A stretch of DNA of 64,000 nucleotides from Methylobacterium thuringiense (GCF_022179645.1 NZ_BPRA01000007.1:51412-115411), one strand, 5' to 3'; positions 46,140-54,945 are shown, counted from the stretch's first letter. The notes: a model not told the origin generated them from the letters alone. Program-made: numbers and translations.

Positions 46140-47756
46140 ATGGAAACCATCGGCCGCGACCTTCGCGAGATGCAGCGCGTACCCCTGGCCGCCGCGCATG
46201 TTGCCGCGCTCCGGGCCCTCGGTGCCGAGCGGCTCTATCCAGCCGGGACGTTCCTTGCCCGCGCCGGCGAGCCGGCCGACCGCTTCGTCTACGTCATCGA
46301 GGGCGAGATCGAAGTGGTGAACCCCTTCACCGACGAGCGTCATCTTCCCTCGACCCTTGGGCCGACGCAGTTCATGGGTGAAATCGCGTTCCTGAACGGT
46401 GGCAACTGGTCGATGCCCATGCGGGCGGTCACGGAGACCCGCGTCATCGAGGTGCCGCGGGCCGACATGCTGCGGCTGATGTCCGAAATCCCCGAAATGT
46501 CGGACATCGTCATCACGGTGCTGGCGGCGCGGCGGCGGCGGCAGCTCGATTCGCGCGACGGCACGCTGGTGCTCATCGGCGAGGATGACGACCGGGCCGT
46601 CCGGCGGATCGCGGAATTCGCGAGCCGCAACCGCTTCCCTTACCGATCCTACGCGCTTGGCACCCCGGAAGCGGGAGCCATCGCGGAAAGCTGTGCGATT
46701 TCCTCCGGTCGGCCGGCCGTGATCTTCGGCCGGGACATCGTCGTGACGGACCCGACCCCCGACAAGGTCGCGCAGCTGCTCGGCCTGAACTACAACCTCG
46801 TCGACGACGAGGCTTTCGACGTGCTCATCGTCGGCGGCGGCCCCGCCGGCGTGGCAGCCGGCGTCTATGCCGGGGCGGAGGGGCTCCGCGCCCTGGTGAT
46901 CGAGGATCTCGCGATCGGCGGTCAGGCCGGCACGTCCAGCCGCATCGAGAACTACATGGGTTTCCCGACCGGCATCTCCGGCGCCGACCTCGTTTGGCGC
47001 GGTGAGGTTCAGGCGATGAAGTTCGGGACCCGGTTCGCGATGCCGCGGCGGGTGGTGAAGCTGGAACGGCTCGAAGACGACGCCTTCTGTGCAACATTCG
47101 ACAACGACCAACGTGTTCGCGGACGCGCGGTCATCGCCGCGACCGGCGTGCAGTACCGACGATTGCCGATCGATCGCCTAGAGGCCTTCGAGGGCGCGGG
47201 CGTCTATTACGCCGCGACGGAAATCGAGGCGCGCTACTGCAAGAACACCGAGACGATCATCATCGGCGGCGGCAACTCGGCCGGGCAGGCGGCAATGTTC
47301 CTCAGCCGCTCGGCGGGCCATGTGCGCCTCCTGGTGCGCGGACAATCCCTCGCCGCCTCGATGTCCAGCTACCTATCGAGCCGACTCGCAGCGGAATCTG
47401 CGATCACGATCGAATACGGGGCCGAGGTGACCGCCCTACAGGGTGAGGATCATCTCGAAGCGGTGACGATCCGCAATGTCGCCGACGGCACTCAGCGCAC
47501 GGTCTCGACTTGCGCCCTGTTCGTGATGGTGGGTGCCGCACCCAACACCGGCTGGCTCTCCGGCCTCGCCAAACTCGATGCCCACGGATTCGTACTGACC
47601 GGAGACGCGATCGGAGAGACATCGCCCTACGCCGCTTCGCATCCCGGAATTTTCGCAGTAGGCGATGTGCGCGCCAATTCCGTCAAGCGCGTCGCATCCT
47701 CGGTGGGCGAGGGATCGGTCGTGGTCTCCAAGGTCTGGGATCACCTCAATCGGTGA
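46140..47756 (+). CDS. Cyclic-nucleotide-binding domain fused to thioredoxin-reductase-like oxidoreductase
   Basis: A 538-residue fusion. Residues 10-130 form a cNMP-binding domain (YPAGTFLARAGEPADRFVYV; FMGEIAFLNGG). Residues 145-215 resemble a degenerate thioredoxin fold (GTLVLIGEDDDRAVRRIAEF). From about 225 a TrxB-like module follows: FAD motif VLIVGGGPAGVAAGVYA, NADPH motif IIIGGGNSAGQAA, and C-terminal GIFAVGDVR. The usual redox CxxC is absent: the equivalent stretch reads GVYYAATEIEARYCK. So it is not a standard thioredoxin reductase. ATG 46128 is an alternative start. Confidence 0.85.
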   Translation: METIGRDLREMQRVPLAAAHVAALRALGAERLYPAGTFLARAGEPADRFVYVIEGEIEVVNPFTDERHLPSTLGPTQFMGEIAFLNGGNWSMPMRAVTETRVIEVPRADMLRLMSEIPEMSDIVITVLAARRRRQLDSRDGTLVLIGEDDDRAVRRIAEFASRNRFPYRSYALGTPEAGAIAESCAISSGRPAVIFGRDIVVTDPTPDKVAQLLGLNYNLVDDEAFDVLIVGGGPAGVAAGVYAGAEGLRALVIEDLAIGGQAGTSSRIENYMGFPTGISGADLVWRGEVQAMKFGTRFAMPRRVVKLERLEDDAFCATFDNDQRVRGRAVIAATGVQYRRLPIDRLEAFEGAGVYYAATEIEARYCKNTETIIIGGGNSAGQAAMFLSRSAGHVRLLVRGQSLAASMSSYLSSRLAAESAITIEYGAEVTALQGEDHLEAVTIRNVADGTQRTVSTCALFVMVGAAPNTGWLSGLAKLDAHGFVLTGDAIGETSPYAASHPGIFAVGDVRANSVKRVASSVGEGSVVVSKVWDHLNR

Positions 47757-48012
47757 TCGTTTGTGCTCACCTGTCAGCGAACGTCTGACCCGTCCAACGT
47801 CCGACTAAGAAGACGCTGAGCCCCCTGCGGCATGCGCCTCTCGATGCAGCGTCGGCTTCCAATTCGCACTCGTTGTGGGCGGAAGGGGCGAAGGATCGAG
47901 ATCACAGCCGTAGTACGTAGCCACTAGATTCTTTTCAGCTTGGCCGGAACTCGTTTGCGCACAATCCGTTCATGGTGCGTCGCCACATCGGGGACGAGGA
48001 GCGGCAATACCC

Positions 48013-49470
48013 GTGACGGCCACCGTCGACAGGCACGAACTCCGGCAGATCATCGCCGGCCTTAGCGAGGGCGTGATCCTGGTCGAGCCCGACCAGTCGA
48101 TCACCTACGCCAACGGGGCCGCGCTCGCGATGCACGGGGCCGCCTCGCTCGACGACCTCGGCGAGACCGTCGACGCTTACCGCGAGCGGTTCGCCCTGCG
48201 CTACCGCAACAACCATGCTCCCAACCACTATCCGATGGAGCGTGTCGTCTCGGGCGAGACGTTTCATGACGTGATCGTGGAGGTGAAACGTCCGGATCGC
48301 GGGGACGTCGACTTCGTCCATTCCCTTCGTAGCCTTGTGGCCACGGACCGCGACGGTCAGCCGAGTTGCCTCGCCCTGATCCTCAAGGACGTCTCCGACC
48401 AGTTCGAGGCCGAGGAGCGCTTCGAGAAAACCTTCAATGCCAATCCGGCGCCGGCCGTCATCTGCCGGCTTTCCGACCTGCGGCACGTGAAGGTGAACAT
48501 CGGTTTTCTGGAGATGACCGGCTACACCCGCGACGCCGTGCTCGGGCGCAGCGTCTACGAGGTCGACGTCCTCGCCGGCGCCAAGAACCGCGAGCTTGCG
48601 ATCTCTCGCCTCAACGAAGGGGGCACCATCCCGCAGATGGAGGCGTGCCTGGACCTGCCGGACGGCGGAACCCGCTTCGTCATCGTGGCCGGCCAGCCGA
48701 TGGAGCTCGGTGACGAGCCGTGCATGCTGTTCACCTTCGCCGACCTCGATCTGCGCCGGAAGGCGGAGACGGCCCTTCGGCAGAGCGAGCAGCGCTTCGC
48801 CACGGCGTTCCGGCTCACGCCAGTGCCGACGATCCTGGCCCGCGCCGACGGCTTCGTCGTGACCGGGATCAACGAGGCGTTCACCCGCGTTTTCGGAGGG
48901 GGCCAGGATCGGGTCGTAGGGCGAACTCCCGCGGAACTCGGCCTTTGGGTCGAGGATGCGGCCCGGAAAAAATTCGAGGAAACGGTGAGCCGGATCGGCT
49001 TCGTGCACGGGTTGGAGACCTGCCTGCGGCACGAGAACGGAACGGCGCTGGATTGCCTCGTCTCGGCCGAGCGGGTCGAGATCGGCGAGGAGACGTTCGT
49101 GCTCCTGGTCCTGCAGGACATCACCGAGCGGAAGCGGTCGGAACGGGATCTGTTCGGCGCCATCGAGGCGGTGATGGCCGACACCTCGTGGTTCAGTCGC
49201 GGGCTGATCGAAAAGCTGGCGAACCTGCGCCATCCCACCGGCAACGCCGACGACGCGGCTCAGCCGAGCCTTACCCTTCGGGAACGTCAGATCCTCGACC
49301 TGATTTGTTCGGGCCTCGACGACGATGCCATCGCGAAGAGGCTCGGTGTCAGTCGCAACACCGTCCGCAATCATGCGGCCGCACTCTACCGCAAGCTCGA
49401 CGTCCACAAGCGGGCGGACGCCATCGTGTGGGGGCGCGAGCACGGCTTCCCTACAAGTAAGTTTCGTTGA
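48013..49470 (+). CDS. PAS-domain LuxR-family regulator
   Basis: A 485-residue regulator with three PAS-like regions (about residues 5-115, 125-245 and 260-370; for example FEKTFNANPAPAVICRLSDL and FRLTPVPTILARADGFVVTG). A C-terminal LuxR HTH follows (LTLRERQILDLICSGLDDDA; AKRLGVSRNTVRNHAAALYR). It probably senses a small molecule, light or redox in the cytoplasm. Start is GTG with GAGGAGC upstream. The stress-type genes that follow may be targets, by position only. Confidence 0.88.
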   Translation: MTATVDRHELRQIIAGLSEGVILVEPDQSITYANGAALAMHGAASLDDLGETVDAYRERFALRYRNNHAPNHYPMERVVSGETFHDVIVEVKRPDRGDVDFVHSLRSLVATDRDGQPSCLALILKDVSDQFEAEERFEKTFNANPAPAVICRLSDLRHVKVNIGFLEMTGYTRDAVLGRSVYEVDVLAGAKNRELAISRLNEGGTIPQMEACLDLPDGGTRFVIVAGQPMELGDEPCMLFTFADLDLRRKAETALRQSEQRFATAFRLTPVPTILARADGFVVTGINEAFTRVFGGGQDRVVGRTPAELGLWVEDAARKKFEETVSRIGFVHGLETCLRHENGTALDCLVSAERVEIGEETFVLLVLQDITERKRSERDLFGAIEAVMADTSWFSRGLIEKLANLRHPTGNADDAAQPSLTLRERQILDLICSGLDDDAIAKRLGVSRNTVRNHAAALYRKLDVHKRADAIVWGREHGFPTSKFR

Positions 49471-49568
49471 TTGTACTAGGAAACCAGTAAAACTGCATCA
49501 TTGAAGCACGCGTTGCGGATGCCACCTGAGAGCCGGCGAACTTTTCGCCCAGGAACTCGGAGACATCC

Positions 49569-49730
49569 ATGAGCGAGCACCCCGCCAAGACGTCTGCCGA
49601 GCAACTGAGGGGCTCGGTGAAGGAAGCCATCGGAAAGCTGACCGGCGACGTCCGGGTCCAGGCCGAGGGCAAGGCGCAGAAGCAATCACCGAAGTTCGAC
49701 GGGAAACCCGGGACCGCGCGTCGGTCGTAG
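49569..49730 (+). CDS. CsbD-family stress protein, short
   Basis: A 53-residue protein. LRGSVKEAIGKLTGDVRVQAEGKAQ is the CsbD core, here cut off early, ending in a basic tail. Start ATG at 49569 with GGAG upstream. First of a run of CsbD-type genes; CsbD proteins accumulate in general stress, with no known biochemical activity. Confidence 0.75.
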   Translation: MSEHPAKTSAEQLRGSVKEAIGKLTGDVRVQAEGKAQKQSPKFDGKPGTARRS

Positions 49731-49782
49731 CTCGGGTCGAACGGCGCACACGCACGTAACAGAATTGAATTGGACGAACGAC

Positions 49783-50214
49783 ATGGTCGATACGGATAGG
49801 GTGACGGGTGCCGTCAAGGAGCTTGCAGGCAAGGCGCGGGGCGCGGTGGGCGACCTCGTGGGCTCCGACAGGGACTCGGTCGAGGGTCGCGCGCGCCAGG
49901 TGCAGGGCACGGCTGAGCGGGTCTACGGCGAGGGTAAGGATGCCGTTCGCCAGACGGCAAACCGCGCCGCCGATGTCGGCGAGGATCTTCGGGACAGCGC
50001 CGAGAGCTACTATGGCCGCGCCGAAGAGTCCGTCCGCAACGCCGCCGACGAGGCGTACCACTATGCCGAGGACGCCTACGACAACAGCGGCCGCTACCTG
50101 AGCCAGGGCCGTCGCGTCGTCGCGCAGCAGGTCGAGGAAAGCCCGCTGACCTCCCTTCTGATCGCCGGCGCCGTCGGCCTCGGCATCGGCCTCCTCATCA
50201 ATTCCCGTCGCTAA
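49783..50214 (+). CDS. CsbD-like protein with C-terminal membrane anchor
   Basis: A 143-residue protein. An N-terminal CsbD-like segment (VTGAVKELAGKARGAVGDLV) passes into a long amphipathic helix and then a DUF883/ElaB-like membrane helix (LTSLLIAGAVGLGIGLLINSRR). Relatives bind membranes under stress. An upstream ATG at 49765 would add six residues. Confidence 0.75.
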   Translation: MVDTDRVTGAVKELAGKARGAVGDLVGSDRDSVEGRARQVQGTAERVYGEGKDAVRQTANRAADVGEDLRDSAESYYGRAEESVRNAADEAYHYAEDAYDNSGRYLSQGRRVVAQQVEESPLTSLLIAGAVGLGIGLLINSRR

Positions 50215-50267
50215 GTCCCTTCACTGAGTCCCTTCGCCGTCGCGAAGCGTTTTCCCGGAGTGCAACC

Positions 50268-51194
50268 GTGTCTTCTTCTCCCAGCATCGTCGCAGCACCC
50301 TCCGCTGCCGCCACCGTCCACCTTCACCAGGTCTCGTGGGGTGCCGTTTTTGCCGGCGCCGTGATCGCCCTGGTAGCCCAGGTCATCCTCAACATGGTCG
50401 GCGTCGGCGTCGGCCTGTCGACCGTCGGCGGTCCGGCTGCCGACAACCCCGCCGCCTCGACCCTGTCGCTCGGCGCCGGCCTCTGGTTCGTGATCTCCGG
50501 CATCGTCGCGGCTCTGGCCGGCGGCTTCCTCGCCGGACGTCTCTCGGGCAAGGCCGCCGGCAACACCGCCGGCTCGCACGGCCTCGTGTCGTGGGCGGTG
50601 TCCACGCTCGTCGTGCTCTACCTGCTGACCTCGGCGGTCGGCGGCATCGTCGGCGGCGCGTTCAACGGCGTCACCAGCACGCTCGGCGGCGCCGGCAACC
50701 TGATCGGCGGCACCGTGCAGACCGCCGCCCAGGCCGCTGCCCCGTCGCTGTCCAAGATCTCGAACCCGCTCGACGGCATCGAGCAGTCGGTCCGCCAGCA
50801 GACCGCCGGCCAGGACCCGCAGGCCGCCAAGGACGCAGCCGTTGCCGCGATCCGCGCCGTGTTCTCGGGTGACCCGGCCCAGAAGGCCCAGGCCGAGAAC
50901 CGCGCCGCCGACGCCCTCGCCAAGGCCCAGGGCATCCCGGTCGATCAGGCCAAGGCCCAGATCCAGGACTACGAGAAGCAGTACGAGGTCGCCGTCACCG
51001 AGGCCAAGAAGAAGGCCATCGCTGCTGCCGAAGCCACCCGCAGCGCCGCCACCCAGGCTGCTCTCTACGGTGCCCTTGCTCTGATCCTCGGCGCCCTCGC
51101 CGGCTTCCTCGGTGGCCGTCTCGGCGCTCCGAAGCTCGCAACGTTCGGCACCACGGGCACCACCGGTACCGTCTACGACACCCGTCGCGCCTGA
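50268..51194 (+). CDS. Multi-helix membrane protein, unknown function
   Basis: A 308-residue protein. The N-terminal half has three to four Ala/Gly-rich membrane helices (WGAVFAGAVIALVAQVILNM; WFVISGIVAALAGGFLAG; LVSWAVSTLVVLYLL). A charged helical stretch (about 165-260) and a last helix (YGALALILGALAGFLGGRLG) follow. Start GTG at 50268. Similar proteins occur near stress genes in Rhizobiales. A strong hairpin follows. Confidence 0.7.
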   Translation: MSSSPSIVAAPSAAATVHLHQVSWGAVFAGAVIALVAQVILNMVGVGVGLSTVGGPAADNPAASTLSLGAGLWFVISGIVAALAGGFLAGRLSGKAAGNTAGSHGLVSWAVSTLVVLYLLTSAVGGIVGGAFNGVTSTLGGAGNLIGGTVQTAAQAAAPSLSKISNPLDGIEQSVRQQTAGQDPQAAKDAAVAAIRAVFSGDPAQKAQAENRAADALAKAQGIPVDQAKAQIQDYEKQYEVAVTEAKKKAIAAAEATRSAATQAALYGALALILGALAGFLGGRLGAPKLATFGTTGTTGTVYDTRRA

Positions 51195-51202
51195 TCGCCA
51201 TT

Positions 51203-51224
51203 CGGCCCCGGTTCGCCGGGGCCG
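51203..51224 (+). terminator. Hairpin terminator
   Basis: Perfect 9-bp stem CGGCCCCGG with CCGGGGCCG around a TTCG tetraloop, nine bases after the preceding gene. The T-tract is weak (ATCTT). Confidence 0.7.
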
Positions 51225-51281
51225 ATCTTCGCCGGTCGGACATGGCCGGTTTCCCTGAACTATCGGACAGGAGCATTTTCG

Positions 51282-51485
51282 ATGAGCAGCACCACCGACA
51301 AGATCAAGGGCCTGGCCAACGAGGCCGCCGGCAACGTCAAGCAGGGCGTCGGCAACGTCACCGGCAACGACAAGCTCGTCGCCGAGGGCAAGGCCCAGGA
51401 ACTCAAGGGCGAAGCCCAGAAGACCGTCGGCGACGTCAAGGACGGCGCGTCCAACCTCGCCGACAAGGTCAAGAGCAAGATCTGA
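51282..51485 (+). CDS. CsbD-family stress protein
   Basis: A 67-residue typical CsbD protein: KIKGLANEAAGNVKQGVGNV and KAQELKGEAQKTVGDVKDGA. Strong AGGAGC before ATG. Separate transcription unit after the hairpin at 51203. Confidence 0.88.
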   Translation: MSSTTDKIKGLANEAAGNVKQGVGNVTGNDKLVAEGKAQELKGEAQKTVGDVKDGASNLADKVKSKI

Positions 51486-51558
51486 CCTTCGCGACATCGG
51501 GGCGGCCACGCGGCCGTCCCGCCTCAACCCTTCTCTGCATTCTCGATTGGAGCGGACC

Positions 51559-51942
51559 ATGAACCGCGACGAATTCCGCGGCGCCAAGCGCCACCTCAAG
51601 GGTCGCGCCCAGACCGCGATCGGCGGCCTGACCGGCGATCCGCGCCGCCAGGTCCGCGGTGCGGTCGACCAGGTCGCCGGCGGCGCCCAGTATGCCTACG
51701 GACGCGCCCGCGATCGTGCCGAGGACCTGATCGAGGACGGTCAGCATCTTGCCCATGAGGCCCGCCGCCGCGGCGAACGTCTCGTCGATGGCGGCTCGCG
51801 CTACGCGCGGCAAGCCCGCAGCCGCGGCGAGGCCTATGGCCGCCAGGCAGTCGGTTACGCCGACGACAACCGCGGCACCACGCTGGTAGCGGTCGCAGCG
51901 ATATCGCTCGCCCTCGGCTGGCTCGTCCGCCGCTCGCGCTGA
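51559..51942 (+). CDS. CsbD-like protein with C-terminal membrane helix
   Basis: A 127-residue protein. N-terminal FRGAKRHLKGRAQTAIGGLT is CsbD-like, followed by a charged helix rich in Arg and a final helix LVAVAAISLALGWLVRRSR. Same architecture as the gene at 49783. An in-frame ATG at 51547 would add four residues. Confidence 0.72.
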   Translation: MNRDEFRGAKRHLKGRAQTAIGGLTGDPRRQVRGAVDQVAGGAQYAYGRARDRAEDLIEDGQHLAHEARRRGERLVDGGSRYARQARSRGEAYGRQAVGYADDNRGTTLVAVAAISLALGWLVRRSR

Positions 51943-51968
51943 TCCTCCCTCAGAACCGAAAGCCTCCC

Positions 51969-52070
51969 ATGTTCCGTAAGCTCCTCACCGCCTTCCTGCT
52001 ACCGAAGGTCATCGCCTACGTGAGCCGCCGTTTCAGCGGTCGTGCAGCCAATCCGCGCCGCGGGCGCTGA
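51969..52070 (+). CDS. Small basic protein, 33 aa
   Basis: Reads MFRKLLTAFLLPKVIAYVSR then RFSGRAANPRRGR. A short hydrophobic amphipathic helix with many basic residues, placed 26 bp after the CsbD-like gene. A plausible real small gene, perhaps membrane-binding; no family known. Confidence 0.45.
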   Translation: MFRKLLTAFLLPKVIAYVSRRFSGRAANPRRGR

Positions 52071-52127
52071 CGCGCCCGCCTGACGACCATCGACGCCCCC
52101 ACACCGCGTAAAAGAGTTCGAATCCCC

Positions 52128-52565
52128 ATGAAGCTGATCCTGACCGCCGCCACCCTGGCCGCCCTCGTCGTGGCCATGCCCGTGTCGGCATCCCCCGCCC
52201 CGATCGCCCCGATCCAGGCCCTCGTCGCCGGTGAACTCCCGACGACGTTCGCCCAGTACGGTCGTTTCGGGCACCGGCACGGATTCCGCGGCGGTCGTGG
52301 CTACGGCCGGGGCTATGGCCGCGGTTACGGGTATCGCCGCGGTCCGGGTGCAGGCGCTGCGGTCGGTGCCGGCATCGCGGGCCTCGCCGCCGGCGCGATC
52401 ATCGGTGGCGCCATCGCCAATTCCCAGGCGCAGGCCGCCCCCGTCTATGCCGGCCCCGGCCCCGGTGCGGATGCCGTCGCCTACTGCGCCCGTCGCTTCC
52501 GCTCCTACGACGCGGCGAGCGGCAGCTACCTCGGCAACGACGGCGCGCGCCACGCTTGCCCGTAG
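52128..52565 (+). CDS. BA14K-family exported protein
   Basis: A 145-residue protein with signal peptide (LTAATLAALVVAMPVSASP). A GYGRGYGRGYGYR stretch and a glycine-zipper helix precede the BA14K-type C-terminus AYCARRFRSYDAASGSYLG with the ending DGARHACP, the family's two-Cys signature. BA14K of Brucella is a surface lectin-like antigen. Envelope role likely. Confidence 0.85.
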   Translation: MKLILTAATLAALVVAMPVSASPAPIAPIQALVAGELPTTFAQYGRFGHRHGFRGGRGYGRGYGRGYGYRRGPGAGAAVGAGIAGLAAGAIIGGAIANSQAQAAPVYAGPGPGADAVAYCARRFRSYDAASGSYLGNDGARHACP

Positions 52566-52608
52566 GCCGGCACCCGCCACGATCCCGACCACAGGAAAGG
52601 AACCGACG

Positions 52609-53109
52609 ATGAGCAAGGGCTATCCCTCGATGACCGCGCTGCTGGGGCTGCTGGCCGTGGCCGGCTACCAGAACCGCGACAAGCTCGCCGAGCTCCTGAA
52701 GGGCCACGACACCCCGTCGATCCCTTCCCTGAGCCCGAACCACGGCACCGTCCCTCCGATCTCGAACACCGCATCCAACACCGGCTCCACGGGCGGCCTC
52801 GGTAATCTCGGTGGCCTTCTCGGCGGCCTCGGCACCGCCGGCGTCGGCGGTCTCATCGCAAGCGGTCTCACGGAACTCGTCGACCACTTCACCAAAGGTG
52901 GCCACGGCGAGACCGCCAACTCCTGGGTCAACCAGGGTGCGAACCGCGACATCCCCGAGGCGGACCTGGAGAAGGCCATCGGCTCGGAGACCCTCGACGG
53001 GCTCCAGAAGCAGACCGGCCTGAGCCGCGCCGACATCCTTTCGCGTCTTTCGCGCGACCTGCCGTCGGCCATCGAACGTTACGCCCAGGACGGCCGCCAG
53101 CCGGCCTGA
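52609..53109 (+). CDS. YidB-family (DUF937) protein
   Basis: A 166-residue protein. The N-terminal MTALLGLLAVAGYQNRDKLA and the C-terminal HGETANSWVNQGANRDIPEA with LSRADILSRLSRDLPSAIER are DUF937/YidB features; a Gly-rich hinge separates them. GAAAGGAA precedes the ATG. Role unknown, often associated with stress. Confidence 0.85.
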   Translation: MSKGYPSMTALLGLLAVAGYQNRDKLAELLKGHDTPSIPSLSPNHGTVPPISNTASNTGSTGGLGNLGGLLGGLGTAGVGGLIASGLTELVDHFTKGGHGETANSWVNQGANRDIPEADLEKAIGSETLDGLQKQTGLSRADILSRLSRDLPSAIERYAQDGRQPA

Positions 53110-53180
53110 CCGAAAAACGAACGGTCGGCGCCTCGGGTGTCGACCGTGTCTGGCCTGTCGATACGTCAGCGGAGCTACTC

Positions 53181-53492
53181 ATGACGACCGTCAGGACGCT
53201 GATCCACGCCAGTTCCAACGGCGACCGCTGGTTCCTCTGCCACGGCGACGATCCGACCGATGTCTTCGTCTTCCACGAACCGAACGGTCCCTCCGGCGGT
53301 ACGCCGACGCGGATCGGCATCTTGGAATTCCTCTCGACCGATCTTGGCTCCCCCGAGCGTCGTGATCTCCTTCGGATGATCGGCACGCTCGTCGAGGCGG
53401 GGCATTCCCAGCCGGCCCCCCGGGAACCGGGACCGGAGCCCGGTGCCGCAGCGGCCGAGCCGACGCCGGGCGAAGCCGCCAAGACTCTGTGA
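53181..53492 (+). CDS. Small protein, unknown function
   Basis: A 103-residue soluble protein: NGDRWFLCHGDDPTDVFVFH and RIGILEFLSTDLGSPERRDL, then a Pro/Glu-rich tail. Similar short proteins (SNGDRW..C) are common in Rhizobiales with no assigned role. Lies 26 bp before the IS5-type element. Confidence 0.7.
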   Translation: MTTVRTLIHASSNGDRWFLCHGDDPTDVFVFHEPNGPSGGTPTRIGILEFLSTDLGSPERRDLLRMIGTLVEAGHSQPAPREPGPEPGAAAAEPTPGEAAKTL

Positions 53493-53518
53493 CCCGCGCC
53501 ACCCCTCCCGACCTGTAC

Positions 53519-54453
53519 GAGTCAGTCCGACATCATATCGTTTTCTGGCAGAGCTTTCGCGTCATGAGGCGGATTGACGCCAAGAGGAGGAATGCGCGCG
53601 CCTTGCGGGTTCTGCATTCCCAATCCTTGGCCAGTCGCCGGCAGCGGTTGAGCCATCCGATGGTGCGCTCCACGATCCAGCGCTTGGGCAGCACGGCAAA
53701 GCCCTTGGCCTGATCGGAACGCTTGACGATCTCGACCGAGATCTGGCGGCAGACTCGGCGCAGGCCGGTTTGAAAGACCGGTCCCTGATAGCCGCCGTCG
53801 GCGTAGAGCTTGAGCAGGAACGGGTAGAGGCCGAACAGCATGGCCATCACCAGCACACCGCCATCGCGGTCGCGGTCCTGGATGTCGGCCGGGTGTACCA
53901 GGGCGTGCATCAGGAGACCCTGCGTGTCGACGAGGACGTGCCGCTTCTTGCCCTTGATCTTCTTGCCCGCATCGTAGCCCTGCGGGTCGATCGAGGCCCC
54001 CTTTTTTCGGCGCCCTTGACGCTCTGGCTATCGATGACCCCCGCCGTCGGGCTGGCGTCCCGCCCGGCCTGTTCCCGGCAGGCCACGTAGAGTGTGTGGT
54101 GGATCCGATCGAGCGTCCCGTCGTAGTCCCACAGGTCGAGATAATCGTGCACCGTCGAGCGCGCCGGCAGGTCCTTCGGGATCGCCCGCCACTGGCAGCC
54201 TGTGCTCAGCACGTACATCAGGCCATTCACGACTGCGCGGAGATCGACGCTGCGCTTGCCGCCACCGCGCTTGGCCGGCGGGATCAGCGGGGCGATCAGC
54301 ACCCATTCCGCGTCCGTCAGATCGCTCGGATAGCGCAAGTTGCTCCGATCGTACCGGGCCCGGTTCTCGTTCGTCCACATCGGCTGCCTCCCAATATCGG
54401 CTGCCTTCAATCACAAACCGCTCGCATCATTCAATATGACGCCGGACAGACAC
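53519..54453 (-). mobile_element. IS5-family element, IS427-like
   Basis: Imperfect ends GTCCGACATCATATCG (left, from 53525) and, on the other strand, GTCCGGCGTCATATTG (right, ending near 54447) frame a two-frame transposase. The outermost bases are uncertain and I could not define the target duplication, so limits are within a few bases. Confidence 0.7.
53533..54410 (-). CDS. IS5-family transposase in two frames
   Basis: First frame (53910-54410): YPSDLTDAEWVLIAPLIPPA, GCQWRAIPKDLPARSTVHDY and the catalytic block GVIDSQSVKGAEK. A -1 shift at the A6-G5 run (54002-54007 on the plus strand is T6) gives GASIDPQGYDAGKKIKGKK and leads into the second frame (53533-53910): LVHPADIQDRD, YADGGYQGP and the final Glu block KRWIVERTIGWLNRCRRL. 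IS427-group elements use two such frames, so the product may be made by frameshifting. Confidence 0.88.
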
Positions 54454-54559
54454 TCAGATCAATGAGTCCAGTTAACCGTTGTTGTGCGATTCAAAGAATT
54501 TCACTTCGAAAAAATCAATTATGTGTGTGCGCTTCGAGTTTAAGAATGCGCACGTGGAT

Positions 54560-54864
54560 GGCACTTATACTGCTACACTCGAAATGGTCCATTTATCAAA
54601 TGACATCGGTGCTGCTTTCGTTTCGAAAATTCGCTCTCGGCGTCGGAACTGGCTGGGCTGCTCATCAACGTGCATGCTGCCGTCGACAGGCTGGCGAAAG
54701 GCGAAGCAGCACTGCCGGCCGAGGCCGAGGTCGATAAGCCAACCCCCGCTCAGGTGCGCAAATCGATCACGCCGGATGCGCTGGTCTCTTTTGTTGATGG
54801 TAAGTCGCACAAGACGCTGAAGCGCCACCTTGGAAAGCATGGTTGGGCGGTTCGCGAAGGGTAG
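54560..54864 (+). pseudogene. MucR/Ros-family regulator remnant, frameshifted and truncated
   Basis: Reads LSNDIGAAFVSK in one frame, then after a shift NSLSASELAGLLINVHAAVD, and QVRKSITPDALVSFVDGKSH followed by KTLKRHLGKHG, all MucR hallmarks. Relatives continue with the YRAKYGLP region; here it ends in WAVREG and a stop right beside the tRNA fragment. Base composition near the 5' end is AT-richer than the chromosome. Confidence 0.72.
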
Positions 54865-54865
54865 G

Positions 54866-54910
54866 TGGTGGGCCCGGCAGGACTCGAACCTGCAACCAGA
54901 CCGTTATGAG
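54866..54910 (-). other. Prophage left attachment site: 3' half of a CAT-anticodon tRNA gene
   Basis: On the minus strand the sequence runs from the anticodon loop CTCATAA through GGTTGCAGG-TTCGAGT-CCTGC to GGGCCCACCA at 54866. The 5' half is missing: the bases beyond 54910 cannot pair in an anticodon stem. This is the displaced 3' end left when an element integrates in a tRNA gene, so the element lies to the right and the intact tRNA (elongator tRNA-Met type, or Ile) should lie at its other end, beyond the window. Confidence 0.8.
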
Positions 54911-54945
54911 CGCACCGATTTCATCGAGTTCCAGAGGGGATTTCG

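Noticed and set aside
49451-49685. EcfG-type (GGAAC-N17-CGTT) promoter upstream of the CsbD cluster
   Set aside because: GGAAAC and CGTT are present, but the spacing is about 26 bases; no convincing match seen.
52231-53109. 292-codon fused frame through BA14K into the YidB gene
   Set aside because: The first half is low-complexity out-of-frame sequence; ATG 52609 with its own ribosome-binding site is the real start.
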